A DNA stretch of 64,000 bases, from the NCBI RefSeq assembly GCF_900163795.1, contig NZ_FWFD01000008.1, positions 124,001 to 188,000 on the forward strand. Reading direction: 5' to 3'. The position numbers and the translations under genes were made by a program. The stretch is from Vagococcus fluvialis bH819. GTDB lineage: Bacteria > Bacillota > Bacilli > Lactobacillales > Vagococcaceae. Below are positions 36,170 to 45,176 of the stretch, piece after piece. Below the pieces are notes generated by a model. That model saw only the letters and a list, made by a program, of their open reading frames with translations, did no database searches and was not told where the DNA came from. Position 1 is the first letter of the stretch; each line of letters begins with the position of its first letter.

Positions 36170-36190
36170 CAAAAAGTTAACTTATCTTTC
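36152..36190 (-). terminator. Terminator of the TetR gene
   Basis: AAGAAAGATA and TATCTTTCTT arms with GTTAAC/GTTGAC near the loop, then a T run on the minus strand. Its downstream arm lies within the rplU promoter spacer. Confidence 0.75.
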
Positions 36191-36194
36191 TTTT

Positions 36195-36809
36195 TTATTC
36201 TGCTTCGGAAATAAATAGTTCTTTCAAACCAATCTCAACAAATAATTCTGATCTAAATAATTTAGCTACATTTGTTGCCATGTAGTGATTAGCATAAATT
36301 TTCCCTTCAACAACCCAAGCGTCTGCTATACCAAGTAAAGCAAATACTAAAAAGTTATTCAATAATTCTTTAGGCATTTTTCTAACTGGAATAGAATTTC
36401 CATAGTTTACATGTTCTAAAATATAATCATACAGTTTATCACTAAATAAAGTTCTGTACATTTCTGCATCATTTTCTTTTAATAATGTCACAAAAAACTC
36501 TGGTGAATCACCAATGTATTCAAATACTCTATCTAAAATAATTTGAGGGATCAATTTATCTTCATTACCATCATAAGCAACATACTTCACTACATGATCA
36601 TAAAAATCCTCAATTATTTCTTCCATTATCGTTTCAACAAATGTATCTTTGTCACGATAATGCAGATAGAACGTTCCTCTTGTAACACCTGCTTGATTCG
36701 TTAAGTCTTTAATGTTCATTTCGCTTAACTTACGAGTCTTTAGTAAATCTAAAAACGCTTGTCTTAATTTTTTACGAGTTTTAACAACTCGTGGATCAAT
36801 TTTCCCCAT
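36195..36809 (-). CDS. TetR/AcrR family transcriptional regulator
   Basis: 204 residues. N-terminal TetR helix-turn-helix: KTRKKLRQAFLDLLKTRKLS, then LTNQAGVTRGTFYLHYRDKD. The C-terminal ligand domain resembles the TetR_C type found in Lactobacillales regulators of stress or lipid genes, but no target is adjacent. It has its own terminator. The 278-base gap 36810-37087 upstream is AT-rich and holds the tRNA promoter. Confidence 0.9.
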   Translation of the reverse strand: MGKIDPRVVKTRKKLRQAFLDLLKTRKLSEMNIKDLTNQAGVTRGTFYLHYRDKDTFVETIMEEIIEDFYDHVVKYVAYDGNEDKLIPQIILDRVFEYIGDSPEFFVTLLKENDAEMYRTLFSDKLYDYILEHVNYGNSIPVRKMPKELLNNFLVFALLGIADAWVVEGKIYANHYMATNVAKLFRSELFVEIGLKELFISEAE

Positions 36810-37034
36810 ATTATTCTTCCCCTTACTTACTTAAAACTTAAAACGCATTATACGAAGTTTCCCAATCACTTCCTACAACACATTCACGATTATATAGCAT
36901 CTAGCCTCTTTTGTCTAGTATTATTACTTAGTGTTTATTTATTATCTATTTATTCTCCTTATTTTGTTTACTACGAATCTTTGTAAATAATAATTATAAA
37001 AAGAACATTCTAAATAAAAAAATTAAAATAAAGC

Positions 37035-37063
37035 TTGACTATTCTCTCAAATTTTATTATGAT
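37035..37063 (+). promoter_or_regulatory. Promoter of tRNA-Arg
   Basis: TTGACT (37035-37040), 17-base spacer, TATGAT (37058-37063), 24 bases ahead of the mature tRNA. Confidence 0.75.
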
Positions 37064-37087
37064 ATTCATGTTGCTTGAAGCTGACTT

Positions 37088-37161
37088 GTCGCAGTAGCTC
37101 AGCTGGATAGAGCATTCGCCTTCTAAGCGAACGGTCGGGGGTTCGAATCCCTCCTGCGACG
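37088..37161 (+). tRNA. tRNA-Arg (anticodon TCT)
   Basis: Cloverleaf: acceptor GTCGCAG with CTGCGAC, D arm GCTC..GAGC, anticodon stem TTCGC/GCGAA with loop CTTCTAA giving anticodon TCT, T arm with GGTTCGAATCC. Discriminator G, no encoded CCA. Reads AGA codons. Confidence 0.97.
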
Positions 37162-37170
37162 TTTAATAAC

Positions 37171-37204
37171 AAAAAGACAAAAGGCTAATACCTTTTGTCT
37201 TTTT
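37171..37204. terminator. Bidirectional terminator after tRNA-Arg
   Basis: Perfect 14-bp stem AAAAAGACAAAAGG with CCTTTTGTCTTTTT around CTAATA; also serves the O-methyltransferase gene on the other strand. Confidence 0.88.
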
Positions 37205-37896
37205 TATTTTTCGTTAATAATTATATTATCTACATTTTTACTTATCATCAAAACACCATCACCTAAAGGTAATATCGTTACTGTAAGGTCTGGATGTTCT
37301 AAGACAGTATCAAATAATTTATTCAATTTTCTATAAATTGTCCGCTGACTGCGTGGTATATCTTTGATATCTTGCATAATTGTTCCAGCTTGAAAAACAT
37401 CGTCAATCATCAAAACACCGTCCACTCTTAGTATTCTCAAACATTCTGGCAAAAATTCAATATATTTTGATTTAGCACTATCCATGAAAATAAAGTCATA
37501 TGGACCTTTTAATGTCGGTAATACTTCTTTTGCATCCCCTTCTAAAAGCGTCACTTGTTCAGATAATCCAAATTTTTCAAAATTTAACTTCGCTTTTCTA
37601 ATCATGACATCAAAACGATCAATCGTTGTTACATGACCTTCTTTTCCAATAGTTTCAGCCATTAAACTTGCAGAAAAACCAACCGCTGTTCCAATTTCCA
37701 AAACTTCTTTCGCTTTAATTTGTTTTAAAAAAAACTTTAGAAATGTAGCAGTTTCATTGGGTATAATAGGCACATTATCAGCATATGATTGTTCTTGAAG
37801 TTCTCCTAAAGAACCACTCATTTGTTTTTGTCTCTTTCTAAGTAAATCTAAAATTTCATCCTGTAATACAGGACGATGCATCATTTCATTTCTCAT
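37204..37896 (-). CDS. Class I SAM O-methyltransferase (YrrM/TrmR-like)
   Basis: SAM-dependent methyltransferase of the catechol O-methyltransferase-like family. Motifs: VLEIGTAVGFSASLMAETIG (SAM loop), VTTIDRFDVMIRKAKLNFEK, and DFIFMDSAKSKYIEFLPECL with the metal-binding Asp. VLMIDDVFQAGTI follows. Bacillus YrrM (TrmR) methylates 5-hydroxyuridine in tRNA and is of similar size; this identity is a guess. I chose ATG at 37896 with AAGGA seven bases upstream, giving 230 residues; a longer form starts at 37935. Confidence 0.88.
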   Translation of the reverse strand: MRNEMMHRPVLQDEILDLLRKRQKQMSGSLGELQEQSYADNVPIIPNETATFLKFFLKQIKAKEVLEIGTAVGFSASLMAETIGKEGHVTTIDRFDVMIRKAKLNFEKFGLSEQVTLLEGDAKEVLPTLKGPYDFIFMDSAKSKYIEFLPECLRILRVDGVLMIDDVFQAGTIMQDIKDIPRSQRTIYRKLNKLFDTVLEHPDLTVTILPLGDGVLMISKNVDNIIINEK

Positions 37897-38048
37897 TTCG
37901 ACATCCTTCTTTCTCACTCCTTGTTGATTATACAAATTTTTTTATTTAAAAACAAATTAATTATTTTAACATCTATAATCGGTATAGATTGACTACTTCA
38001 TGTTTTTATCATATTATGACTTTAAAAAGACAAGAGGTATATTTGTAA

Positions 38049-39968
38049 ATGACAACTAGAAATAAATATTATGATTTGCTTAACACTAAATTTAACTCTT
38101 CCGAAGAAATTGTAAGCGAAATCATAAATTTGAAAGCAATTCTCAATTTACCAAAAGGGACAGAACATTTCGTCAGTGATCTTCACGGAGAGTACGATGC
38201 TTTTCAACATATTTTAAGAAATGGCTCTGGAAATGTTAAAGAAAAAATAAAAGAACTTTTCCATCGTATTTTGACGACACAAGAACAGCAAGAACTAGCA
38301 ACTCTTATTTACTACCCTGAAAAAAGATTAAAAATTACTAACGGTTTTAAAAACGAGAAATGGTATAGACAAAAAATAGATCAATTAATTCAATTGGTTC
38401 GTTTTTCTTCTTCTAAGTACACTCGTTCTAAATTAAGAAAATCATTTCCTAAAAGGTATTCATATATTATTGAAGAACTTTTGTTTCAAACAAATAATCA
38501 AACAGATAAAAAAAATTATTACAATCAAATTATTGAAACAGTTATCAATTTAGAACAAGCTGATGAGTTAATCACTGATCTTTGCTATATTATTCAAAGG
38601 CTAGTTGTTGACCATTTACACATTGTCGGTGATATTTACGATCGAGGTCCAGCACCTGATAAAATCATAGAACGCTTAATAAATCATCACTCGATGGATA
38701 TCCAGTGGGGAAATCACGATATCATTTGGATGGGAGCTGCGTCAGGTTCTCCTATTTGCATGATGAACACCATTAGAATTTCTGCTAGATATAATAATCT
38801 TTCCATCATTGAAGACACTTACGGCATTAACTTAAGACCCTTATTAACCTACGCGGAAAAGTATTATACTAATAATCCCGCTTTTAAACCAAAAACAGAC
38901 ACAGAAACGTCAAAAGATAAAGATGAGTTATTAGAAACAACCAAAATTCATCAAGCAGCTGCTATTTTACAATTTAAATTAGAAGAACAATTAGTTCGTA
39001 GAAGACCAGATTTTAATATGGAGCATCGTTTGTTACTCAGCAAAGTTAACTTAGCTGAGTCTGATATTATTCTCAAAGAGAAAACATATCAATTACATGA
39101 CACTTGTTTTAAAACCGTTTCAGCAGAAGATCCTTCTAAACTAACAGCAGAAGAAGAAGAAGTCATCAATCGCCTATTACATAATTTTATCCACTCAGAA
39201 AAATTAAAAAGGCACACTGATTTTCTCTTCAAAAAAGGAAATATGTATCTTGTCTATAACGAAAACTTGTTAATCCATGGTTGTGTTCCTTTGAATAAAG
39301 ACGGAAGTTTTCAATCTGTTTGTTTTGAAGGTCAAAATTACGAAGGTAAGAAACTACTCGATTACTTTGAGAATTGCTTGAGGAAGTCATATAAAAAACC
39401 ACACATACAAGATGACTATGAAACAGACATCATTTGGTATCTTTGGTCTGGTAAGTATTCTTCACTTTTTGGAAAAAAAGAAATGACTACTTTCGAAAGA
39501 TATTTCATCAAGGAAAAAGAAACTCACACTGAAGAAAAAAATGCCTACTATCATTTAAGAGAAGAAGAAGAAACAATCAAAAAAATTCTTCATGAATTTA
39601 ATTTGAACTGTGAGGATAGTCACTTAATTAATGGACATACACCTGTTAAAGAAGTTAAAGGAGAAGATCCCATTAAAGCTAACGGTAAAATGATTGTCAT
39701 TGATGGTGGATTTTCAAAACCATACCAAAAAACCACTGGGTTAGCAGGTTATACACTGCTGTACAATTCATACGGTATGCAGCTAGTTGCTCACAAACCC
39801 TTCTCATCTGTCGACTGTGTGATTCGAAATCACGATGATATCTTATCTATTAAACGTGTCGTTGACAGACCCTTAGAAAGAAAATGCGTCTCTAATACAA
39901 CTATTGGCAAGATACTCTCAGAAGAAATACAAGAACTCTATGACTTACTAGAATATAATAAACATTAA
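38049..39968 (+). CDS. fbp: Fructose-1,6-bisphosphatase, class III
   Basis: Gluconeogenic phosphatase of the Firmicutes-specific class III, in the metallophosphatase fold. Metal motifs: [41 protein letters not shown] and [16 protein letters not shown]. 639 residues, normal for the class. AGACAAGAGG lies a little upstream of the ATG. Monocistronic, ending in a shared terminator with pncB. Confidence 0.97.
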   Translation: MTTRNKYYDLLNTKFNSSEEIVSEIINLKAILNLPKGTEHFVSDLHGEYDAFQHILRNGSGNVKEKIKELFHRILTTQEQQELATLIYYPEKRLKITNGFKNEKWYRQKIDQLIQLVRFSSSKYTRSKLRKSFPKRYSYIIEELLFQTNNQTDKKNYYNQIIETVINLEQADELITDLCYIIQRLVVDHLHIVGDIYDRGPAPDKIIERLINHHSMDIQWGNHDIIWMGAASGSPICMMNTIRISARYNNLSIIEDTYGINLRPLLTYAEKYYTNNPAFKPKTDTETSKDKDELLETTKIHQAAAILQFKLEEQLVRRRPDFNMEHRLLLSKVNLAESDIILKEKTYQLHDTCFKTVSAEDPSKLTAEEEEVINRLLHNFIHSEKLKRHTDFLFKKGNMYLVYNENLLIHGCVPLNKDGSFQSVCFEGQNYEGKKLLDYFENCLRKSYKKPHIQDDYETDIIWYLWSGKYSSLFGKKEMTTFERYFIKEKETHTEEKNAYYHLREEEETIKKILHEFNLNCEDSHLINGHTPVKEVKGEDPIKANGKMIVIDGGFSKPYQKTTGLAGYTLLYNSYGMQLVAHKPFSSVDCVIRNHDDILSIKRVVDRPLERKCVSNTTIGKILSEEIQELYDLLEYNKH

Positions 39969-40013
39969 AATAAGCTTGGGGCTGACAAAATTTAAAGTCA
40001 GATCCAAGCTTAT
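39966..40013. terminator. Terminator between fbp and pncB
   Basis: AATAAGCTTGG-GCTGAC and GTCAG-CCAAGCTTATT arms, T-rich on both sides, so it can end both convergent genes. Confidence 0.85.
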
Positions 40014-40032
40014 TTATTTAACTCTATTCATA

Positions 40033-41484
40033 TTACTTAATTGATTTAACCGAATTTCTAATTTTTTCAATCGTATTCATTTTATGTTGCCAACATTCTT
40101 TAGATAAATCAACTGGGTATTTTTGCGGATTCAGATTACGTTTATATTCTTCCCATAAAGAGTTTAGATTATCTTCTGAAAATGCCTTAATCTCCTCTAA
40201 AGTTGGTAAATTATACACTCTCTTGCCCTCAATATAGACATCCTTCAATATCGCTCGTGCTTCAAAATCAGTTACCGTTTTATTAATAAAAGTATGCACT
40301 GGATGAAACATGTAAATCTCTTCCATTTCCCTTGGATCTTCATTCCACAAAGTAATGTAATCTCCCTCAGACTTACCATTCTTACCAGTAATTCGCCAAA
40401 CTTGCTTCTTACCAGGCGTTGAGACTTTCTCTGCATTACCAGATAATTTTAATGTATCAATCATTTTCCCATGACTATTTTCAATTGAAACTAACTTATA
40501 GACTGCTCCTAATGCTGGTTGATCATATGCAGTAATCAACTTTGTTCCTATTCCCCATACATCAATCTTAGCCTTTTGCATTTTTAAATTCAAAATAGTT
40601 GATTCATCTAAATCATTAGAAGCATAGACTTTAGCATCATAAAAACCAGCTTCATCTAATTGCTTTCTAACTTTTTTAGAAATATACGCCATATCTCCAC
40701 TATCAATCCTAACACCTAAGAAATTAATTTTATCACCCATTTCTTTAGCTACTCGAATTGCATTAGGAACTCCTGATTTTAACGTATCAAACGTATCTAC
40801 TAGAAACACGCAATCTTTGTGTGTTTGAGCATACGCCTTGAACCCTTCATAATCATCTAAATAAGATTGGATCAAACTATGAGCATGCGTTCCAGACACC
40901 GGTATCCCAAAAATTTTCCCAGCTCTCACATTACTTGTTGAGTCAAAACCACCAATATAAGCCGCTCTAGTCCCCCAGATAGCTGCGTCCATTTCTTGGG
41001 CACGTCTTGTTCCAAACTCCATCACTAAGTCGTCCTCACAAACAGCACGGATTCTTGAAGCTTTTGTCGCAATCAGTGTTTGATAATTAATAATATTAAG
41101 AATCGCAGTTTCAATTAACTGACACTGCGCTAACGGACCTTCTACTTGAAAGATTGGCTCATCGTTAAAAACCATTTCTCCCTCAACAGCAGATCTTACC
41201 GTACATGTAAATTTAAAATTTTTTAAATAAGTTAAAAATTCTTCTGGATAATCTGTCACTTCTCTTAAATAATCGATATCACTATCTGAAAATGATAAAT
41301 TATCTAAATAACCAACAAGCCTTTCTAACCCTGCAAAAATAGCATAACCATGTTTAAAAGGCATCTGTCTAAAATAACACTCGAATACTGAATGTAAATC
41401 TGCTCGATCTAACTCCCAATAGGTTTTCATCATGTTCAATTGATACAAATCCGTATGAAGTGCCAAGCTATCATCTTTATACAT
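40033..41484 (-). CDS. pncB: Nicotinate phosphoribosyltransferase
   Basis: Makes nicotinate mononucleotide from nicotinate and PRPP in NAD salvage. LHTDLYQLNMMKTYWELDRA at the start, EFGTRRAQEMDAAIWGTRAA, GTHAHSLIQSY, VDTFDTLKSGVPNA and RIDSGDMAYISKKVR. 483 residues matches the Gram-positive form. The 295-base gap 41485-41779 upstream is AT-rich and holds the rplL terminator; I see no gene there. Confidence 0.97.
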   Translation of the reverse strand: MYKDDSLALHTDLYQLNMMKTYWELDRADLHSVFECYFRQMPFKHGYAIFAGLERLVGYLDNLSFSDSDIDYLREVTDYPEEFLTYLKNFKFTCTVRSAVEGEMVFNDEPIFQVEGPLAQCQLIETAILNIINYQTLIATKASRIRAVCEDDLVMEFGTRRAQEMDAAIWGTRAAYIGGFDSTSNVRAGKIFGIPVSGTHAHSLIQSYLDDYEGFKAYAQTHKDCVFLVDTFDTLKSGVPNAIRVAKEMGDKINFLGVRIDSGDMAYISKKVRKQLDEAGFYDAKVYASNDLDESTILNLKMQKAKIDVWGIGTKLITAYDQPALGAVYKLVSIENSHGKMIDTLKLSGNAEKVSTPGKKQVWRITGKNGKSEGDYITLWNEDPREMEEIYMFHPVHTFINKTVTDFEARAILKDVYIEGKRVYNLPTLEEIKAFSEDNLNSLWEEYKRNLNPQKYPVDLSKECWQHKMNTIEKIRNSVKSIK

Positions 41485-41731
41485 TTTATTGTCTCCAATT
41501 CTTTAGTATACATATTTTCATACATATATTTTACGTGTTACTTCGAAGTTTCTCAACCTTTTTATCTTTTCAGTAGCCAATATACTAAATTATATGCAAA
41601 AAATGATTATGATTCATAAAATAATTTTTATTGGCGTAAACTTTTCCACATGTTATATAATTATTTATCACTAAATTTCTATTTTCCCTCTAGCTTATCC
41701 ACAATTATTTTTCACTATCTAAATAACGCAA

Positions 41732-41759
41732 AAAAGAAAGGTCCTAAGACCTTTCTTTT
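41732..41759 (-). terminator. Terminator of rplJ-rplL
   Basis: Perfect stem AAAAGAAAGGTC with GACCTTTCTTTT around CTAA. Confidence 0.88.
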
Positions 41760-41779
41760 ATTTATTTTAACTATAAAAA

Positions 41780-42148
41780 TTATTTTACAGTTACTGAAGC
41801 GCCAACTTCTTCTAAAGAAGCTTTTAAAGCTTCAGCTTCGTCTTTAGAAATTCCTTCTTTAAGTGCAGATGGAGCGCCATCTACTAAAGCTTTAGCTTCT
41901 TTAAGACCTAAACCAGTTGCTTCACGAACTGCTTTGATAACTTTAACTTTTGAATCTCCAGCGCCAACTAATTCAACAGTGAATTCAGTTTGTTCTGCAG
42001 CAGCAGATGCTTCACCAGCACCAGCAGCAGCTACAGGAGCAGCAGCAGATACGCCAAATTCTTCTTCGATAGCTTTTACTAAGTCATTTAATTCTAAAAT
42101 AGTTGATACTTTTAAATCAGCAATAATTCCTTCAATGTTTAATGCCAT
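41780..42148 (-). CDS. rplL: 50S ribosomal protein L7/L12
   Basis: Stalk protein that recruits translation factors. N-terminal dimerization part ([20 protein letters not shown]), an alanine-rich hinge near residues 38-53, and a C-terminal domain ([20 protein letters not shown]). ATG at 42148 follows GGAGG; 122 residues. Confidence 0.98.
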   Translation of the reverse strand: MALNIEGIIADLKVSTILELNDLVKAIEEEFGVSAAAPVAAAGAGEASAAAEQTEFTVELVGAGDSKVKVIKAVREATGLGLKEAKALVDGAPSALKEGISKDEAEALKASLEEVGASVTVK

Positions 42149-42216
42149 TATGGGTTCCTCCATTATAATCTTTACGATTAATTTATATTTTTTTTAGTTT
42201 TAGATTGAGTTACTAA

Positions 42217-42720
42217 TTAAGCAACTTCTTCTTCTTTTGATTCTGATACAGCTTTAACTGCATAAGCAACGTTTCTGACAGGAGCTTGTAATACAGAAAG
42301 TAACATAGAAAGTAAACCTTCGCGGCTTGGTAATTTAGCAAGAGCAACGATTTCTTCAACAGAAGATACGTTTCCTTCGATAATACCACCTTTGATTTCT
42401 AGTTTATCTGCACCTTTAGCAAAATCATTCATGATTTTAGCTGGAGCTACTACGTCTTCATTACTGAATGCTACGGCTGTAGGTCCTACGAATACATCGC
42501 CTAAACCTTCTAAACCAGCTTGTTCAGCAGCACGACGTAAGATACCATTTTTGATAACTTTCATTTCAACGTTTGCATCACGTAATTGTTTACGTAAATC
42601 AGTTACTTGTTCTACTGTTAAACCACGGTAGTCAACTACGACTACTGATGCAGCTTCTTTAAGTTTTGCAGTAACAACTTCAACTTCTTGAGCTTTTTTA
42701 GCGATTGATGCTTCACTCAT
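42217..42720 (-). CDS. rplJ: 50S ribosomal protein L10
   Basis: Base of the L12 stalk. [20 protein letters not shown] at the start and [20 protein letters not shown] near residue 30. The C-terminal helix that binds L12 follows. 167 residues. Likely autoregulates through the leader upstream. Confidence 0.98.
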   Translation of the reverse strand: MSEASIAKKAQEVEVVTAKLKEAASVVVVDYRGLTVEQVTDLRKQLRDANVEMKVIKNGILRRAAEQAGLEGLGDVFVGPTAVAFSNEDVVAPAKIMNDFAKGADKLEIKGGIIEGNVSSVEEIVALAKLPSREGLLSMLLSVLQAPVRNVAYAVKAVSESKEEEVA

Positions 42721-42726
42721 TTTATT

Positions 42727-42915
42727 TCACCTCCGTAAATTTAGATGGTGGAATTTTCTATATAAAAAAACCCCATGCCACCGTTGACATAGAGGGACTA
42801 TTGATTACTTTCAATATGGTCCTCGGTAGGAAATTAAGACTTACGTCACCTACTGTCTTCGGTACAGTTAATATTTAACCTAGACAACTATAACACAGAT
42901 AGTTGTCTAGGACAA
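42727..42915 (-). promoter_or_regulatory. L10 leader ahead of rplJ
   Basis: Structured leader: a perfect 12-bp stem CCTAGACAACTA/TAGTTGTCTAGG (42879-42911), internal hairpins, and near the end CCTCTATG...CATGGGG followed by seven T, an attenuator shape. Firmicutes rplJ operons carry the L10 leader with this position and size. The first stem may also end rplA transcripts. Confidence 0.7.
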
Positions 42916-42923
42916 GTTATTTT

Positions 42924-43613
42924 CTAGAAAGAAAAATGATCTACTTTAACACCAGGGCCAAATGTAGTTGTAACTGTTAGGTTTTTAATGTAAGAACCTT
43001 TTGTTGCAGCAGGTTTTGCTTTAAGGATTACATCGTTGATTGTTTTAAAGTTTTCAATTAATTTAGCATCATCAAATGATACTTTACCAATTGGAACGTG
43101 GATGTTACCTTGTTTGTCAACACGGTAAGTTACTTTACCAGCTTTAACTTCTTCAACAGCTTTAGTTACATCCATAGTAACAGTTCCTGTTTTAGGGTTA
43201 GGCATTAATCCTTTAGGTCCTAATACACGTCCTAATTGACCAACTTGTGCCATCATGTCTGGAGTTGCAACAACTACGTCAAACCCAAACCAACCGCCTT
43301 TAATTTTAGCAACCATGTCAGCATCGCCAACAAAGTCTGCTCCAGCAGCTTCTGCTTCTTTAGCTTTTTCGCCTTTAGCGAATACTAAAACAGTTTGTGT
43401 TTTACCAGTACCGTTTGGTAATACTACAGCACCACGAATTTGTTGATCCGCTTTTTTAGGATCAACATTTAAGTTATAAGCAACTTCTACAGTTGCGTCA
43501 AATTTTGCAATATTTGTATCTTTAGCTAAAGCAACAGCTTCTGCTACAGAATAATTTTTTGTTACGTCTACTTTTTTTAATGCATCTTGCATTTTTTTAC
43601 TCTTATTAGCCAT
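42924..43613 (-). CDS. rplA: 50S ribosomal protein L1
   Basis: Binds 23S rRNA at the L1 stalk. [20 protein letters not shown] at the start, the signature [19 protein letters not shown] near residue 130, and [20 protein letters not shown] at the end. 229 residues. Confidence 0.98.
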   Translation of the reverse strand: MANKSKKMQDALKKVDVTKNYSVAEAVALAKDTNIAKFDATVEVAYNLNVDPKKADQQIRGAVVLPNGTGKTQTVLVFAKGEKAKEAEAAGADFVGDADMVAKIKGGWFGFDVVVATPDMMAQVGQLGRVLGPKGLMPNPKTGTVTMDVTKAVEEVKAGKVTYRVDKQGNIHVPIGKVSFDDAKLIENFKTINDVILKAKPAATKGSYIKNLTVTTTFGPGVKVDHFSF

Positions 43614-43628
43614 TTTGTTTCCTCCTTG

Positions 43629-43660
43629 ATTGTGGTTATAACGGTTGAACCTCCCACGGA
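43629..43660 (-). promoter_or_regulatory. rplA leader hairpin (possible L1 site)
   Basis: CGTGGGAGG then ACCGTTATAACCACAATC ahead of rplA; GTGG can pair with CCAC. The same GTGGGAGG plus CCACA pattern occurs ahead of rplK (44169-44210). L1 regulates its operon in other bacteria by binding such a mimic. Confidence 0.45.
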
Positions 43661-43725
43661 ATTCATATTTTTCAATATAAACCGACTGAGAAGCTACTTC
43701 TAAGTATCAATAAAATAATTTAAAA

Positions 43726-44148
43726 TTATTCTACAACGATACCCATGCTTCGTGCAGTACCTTCTACCATGCGCATTGCTGCTTCAACATCAGCTGCGTT
43801 TAGGTCTTGCATTTTAGTTTCAGCAATTTCTTTTACTTGGTCTTTAGTTACAGTTGCAACTTTTTTAGAATTTGGTTCACCAGAACCTTTTTCTATTTTT
43901 GCAGCTTTTTTAAGCAATACTGCAGCTGGTGGTGTTTTTGTAATAAATGTAAATGAACGATCTTCATATACAGAAATTACTACAGGAATAATTAAGCCTG
44001 CTTGATCAGCTGTACGAGCGTTAAACTCTTTAGTGAATCCCATGATGTTAACACCGGCTTGTCCTAATGCTGGTCCAACTGGTGGTGCTGGAGTTGCTTT
44101 CCCTGCTGGGATTTGTAATTTAACTAATTTTTCTACCTTCTTTGCCAC
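43726..44148 (-). CDS. rplK: 50S ribosomal protein L11
   Basis: Ribosomal protein of the GTPase centre. [20 protein letters not shown] at the start, [20 protein letters not shown], and [10 protein letters not shown] near the C-terminus. The GTG at 44148 follows GGAGGTATGTCTC and gives 140 residues, the family size; the longer frame upstream is leader. The 301-base gap 44149-44449 holds the leader and promoter. Confidence 0.97.
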   Translation of the reverse strand: MAKKVEKLVKLQIPAGKATPAPPVGPALGQAGVNIMGFTKEFNARTADQAGLIIPVVISVYEDRSFTFITKTPPAAVLLKKAAKIEKGSGEPNSKKVATVTKDQVKEIAETKMQDLNAADVEAAMRMVEGTARSMGIVVE

Positions 44149-44168
44149 GAGACATACCTCCTTAAGTC

Positions 44169-44210
44169 CGTGATGTGGTTTAATGGAGATGTAAATTTCT
44201 CCTCCCACGC
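44169..44210 (-). promoter_or_regulatory. rplK leader hairpin (possible L1 site)
   Basis: GTGGGAGGAG...CTCC...CCACATCACGG can fold into a bulged stem that shares GTGGGAGG and CCACA with the rplA leader. Confidence 0.45.
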
Positions 44211-44253
44211 TTCCATAAAAAAAGAAGCACGTGTATGAAACACGTACTCCGAT

Positions 44254-44282
44254 ATTATACTTGATTCTATTATTAATTTCAA
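44254..44282 (-). promoter_or_regulatory. Promoter of rplK-rplA
   Basis: Minus strand TTGAAA (44277-44282), 17-base spacer, TATAAT (44254-44259). Confidence 0.72.
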
Positions 44283-44449
44283 TAGTTTTATTATGAATTT
44301 TATTTTTGATTGTTTTACAGTATGATTAACCAACTCATTTCCTCTCCTCTCTCTACTAACTTAATAGATAACTTATCAATAGTATAACTTGCTTCCTATA
44401 TTTCTCCATGATAGAGTAGTTTAAAGATTATTAAGGAGGATTTTTACTT

Positions 44450-45019
44450 ATGATACGTTCAGCAGAGCCTAAAGATGCTAATGAAGCTATGGATTTAGTA
44501 ATGATTGTTTTAAGAGACATGGAATTAGACGTTTTTAATAAGCTAGCCGAAGATGATGTTAAAAAATTACTTATCAAAGCTTTTATTAAAGAACCTAATT
44601 ATAGATACGGATTCAACAACGCGATTGTTAAAGAAATTGATGGTCACGTTGCCGGTGTTGCTTTCGGATATCCAGACCATTTGGAAAAAAATATCGATGA
44701 TGCTTTCATCAATCTACTATTAAATCATAATTTATCTGAAGAATATAAACTATTTCATGATGAAGAAACATTTAAAGATGAATGGTACTTAGACACCTTA
44801 GTTACTTCTCCTGATTTCAGAGGAAAAGGCGTTGCTAGAGAATTACTGGATTCACTACCCTATCTTGCAAAAAAACATAACCGCAATAAATTAGGATTGA
44901 ATGTTGACACAATTAACGAGAGTGCTAGAAGAATTTATCTAAACAACGGGTTTGAAAAAGTTGGTCAAATTGAAATTTCTAATCATGATTACGATCACTT
45001 ACAAAAACTTGTTGATTAA
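44450..45019 (+). CDS. GNAT family N-acetyltransferase
   Basis: 189 residues. Acetyl-CoA-binding motif A is LVTSPDFRGKGVARELLDSL near residue 124, and motif B is LNVDTINESARRIYLNNGFE near the end. The substrate cannot be told. AAGGAGG precedes the ATG. Monocistronic with its own terminator. Confidence 0.9.
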   Translation: MIRSAEPKDANEAMDLVMIVLRDMELDVFNKLAEDDVKKLLIKAFIKEPNYRYGFNNAIVKEIDGHVAGVAFGYPDHLEKNIDDAFINLLLNHNLSEEYKLFHDEETFKDEWYLDTLVTSPDFRGKGVARELLDSLPYLAKKHNRNKLGLNVDTINESARRIYLNNGFEKVGQIEISNHDYDHLQKLVD

Positions 45020-45031
45020 ATATAATACGCC

Positions 45032-45069
45032 AGAGTAACGAAAGAATAAATTTATTCTTTTGTTACTCT
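45032..45069 (+). terminator. Terminator of the GNAT gene
   Basis: AGAGTAAC-AAAGAATAAA and TTTATTCTTT-GTTACTCT followed by eight T. Confidence 0.88.
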
Positions 45070-45086
45070 TTTTTTTATCAATTCAC

Positions 45087-45137
45087 TTGCATTTATAGAT
45101 TTTTTGCTCTATACTAAACAAATGAATAAACATTCAT
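45087..45137 (+). promoter_or_regulatory. Promoter with ArsR/SmtB-type operator for the metal ATPase
   Basis: TTGCAT (45087-45092), 17-base spacer, TATACT (45110-45115), then the inverted repeat ATGAATAAACATTCAT (45122-45137) over the early transcribed region. TGAA-N6-TTCA is the known shape of CzrA/SmtB-class operators, which open when Zn, Co or Cd binds the repressor. No such repressor gene is in the window. Confidence 0.75.
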
Positions 45138-45176
45138 ATGACAAATCAAACATATTTTAAAAGGAGGAGTTTTTTT

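Noticed and set aside
41580-41640. Fur/PerR-like palindrome ahead of pncB (TGATTATGATTCATAA)
   Set aside because: Symmetry is poor and pncB has no known iron or peroxide link, so I do not call it.
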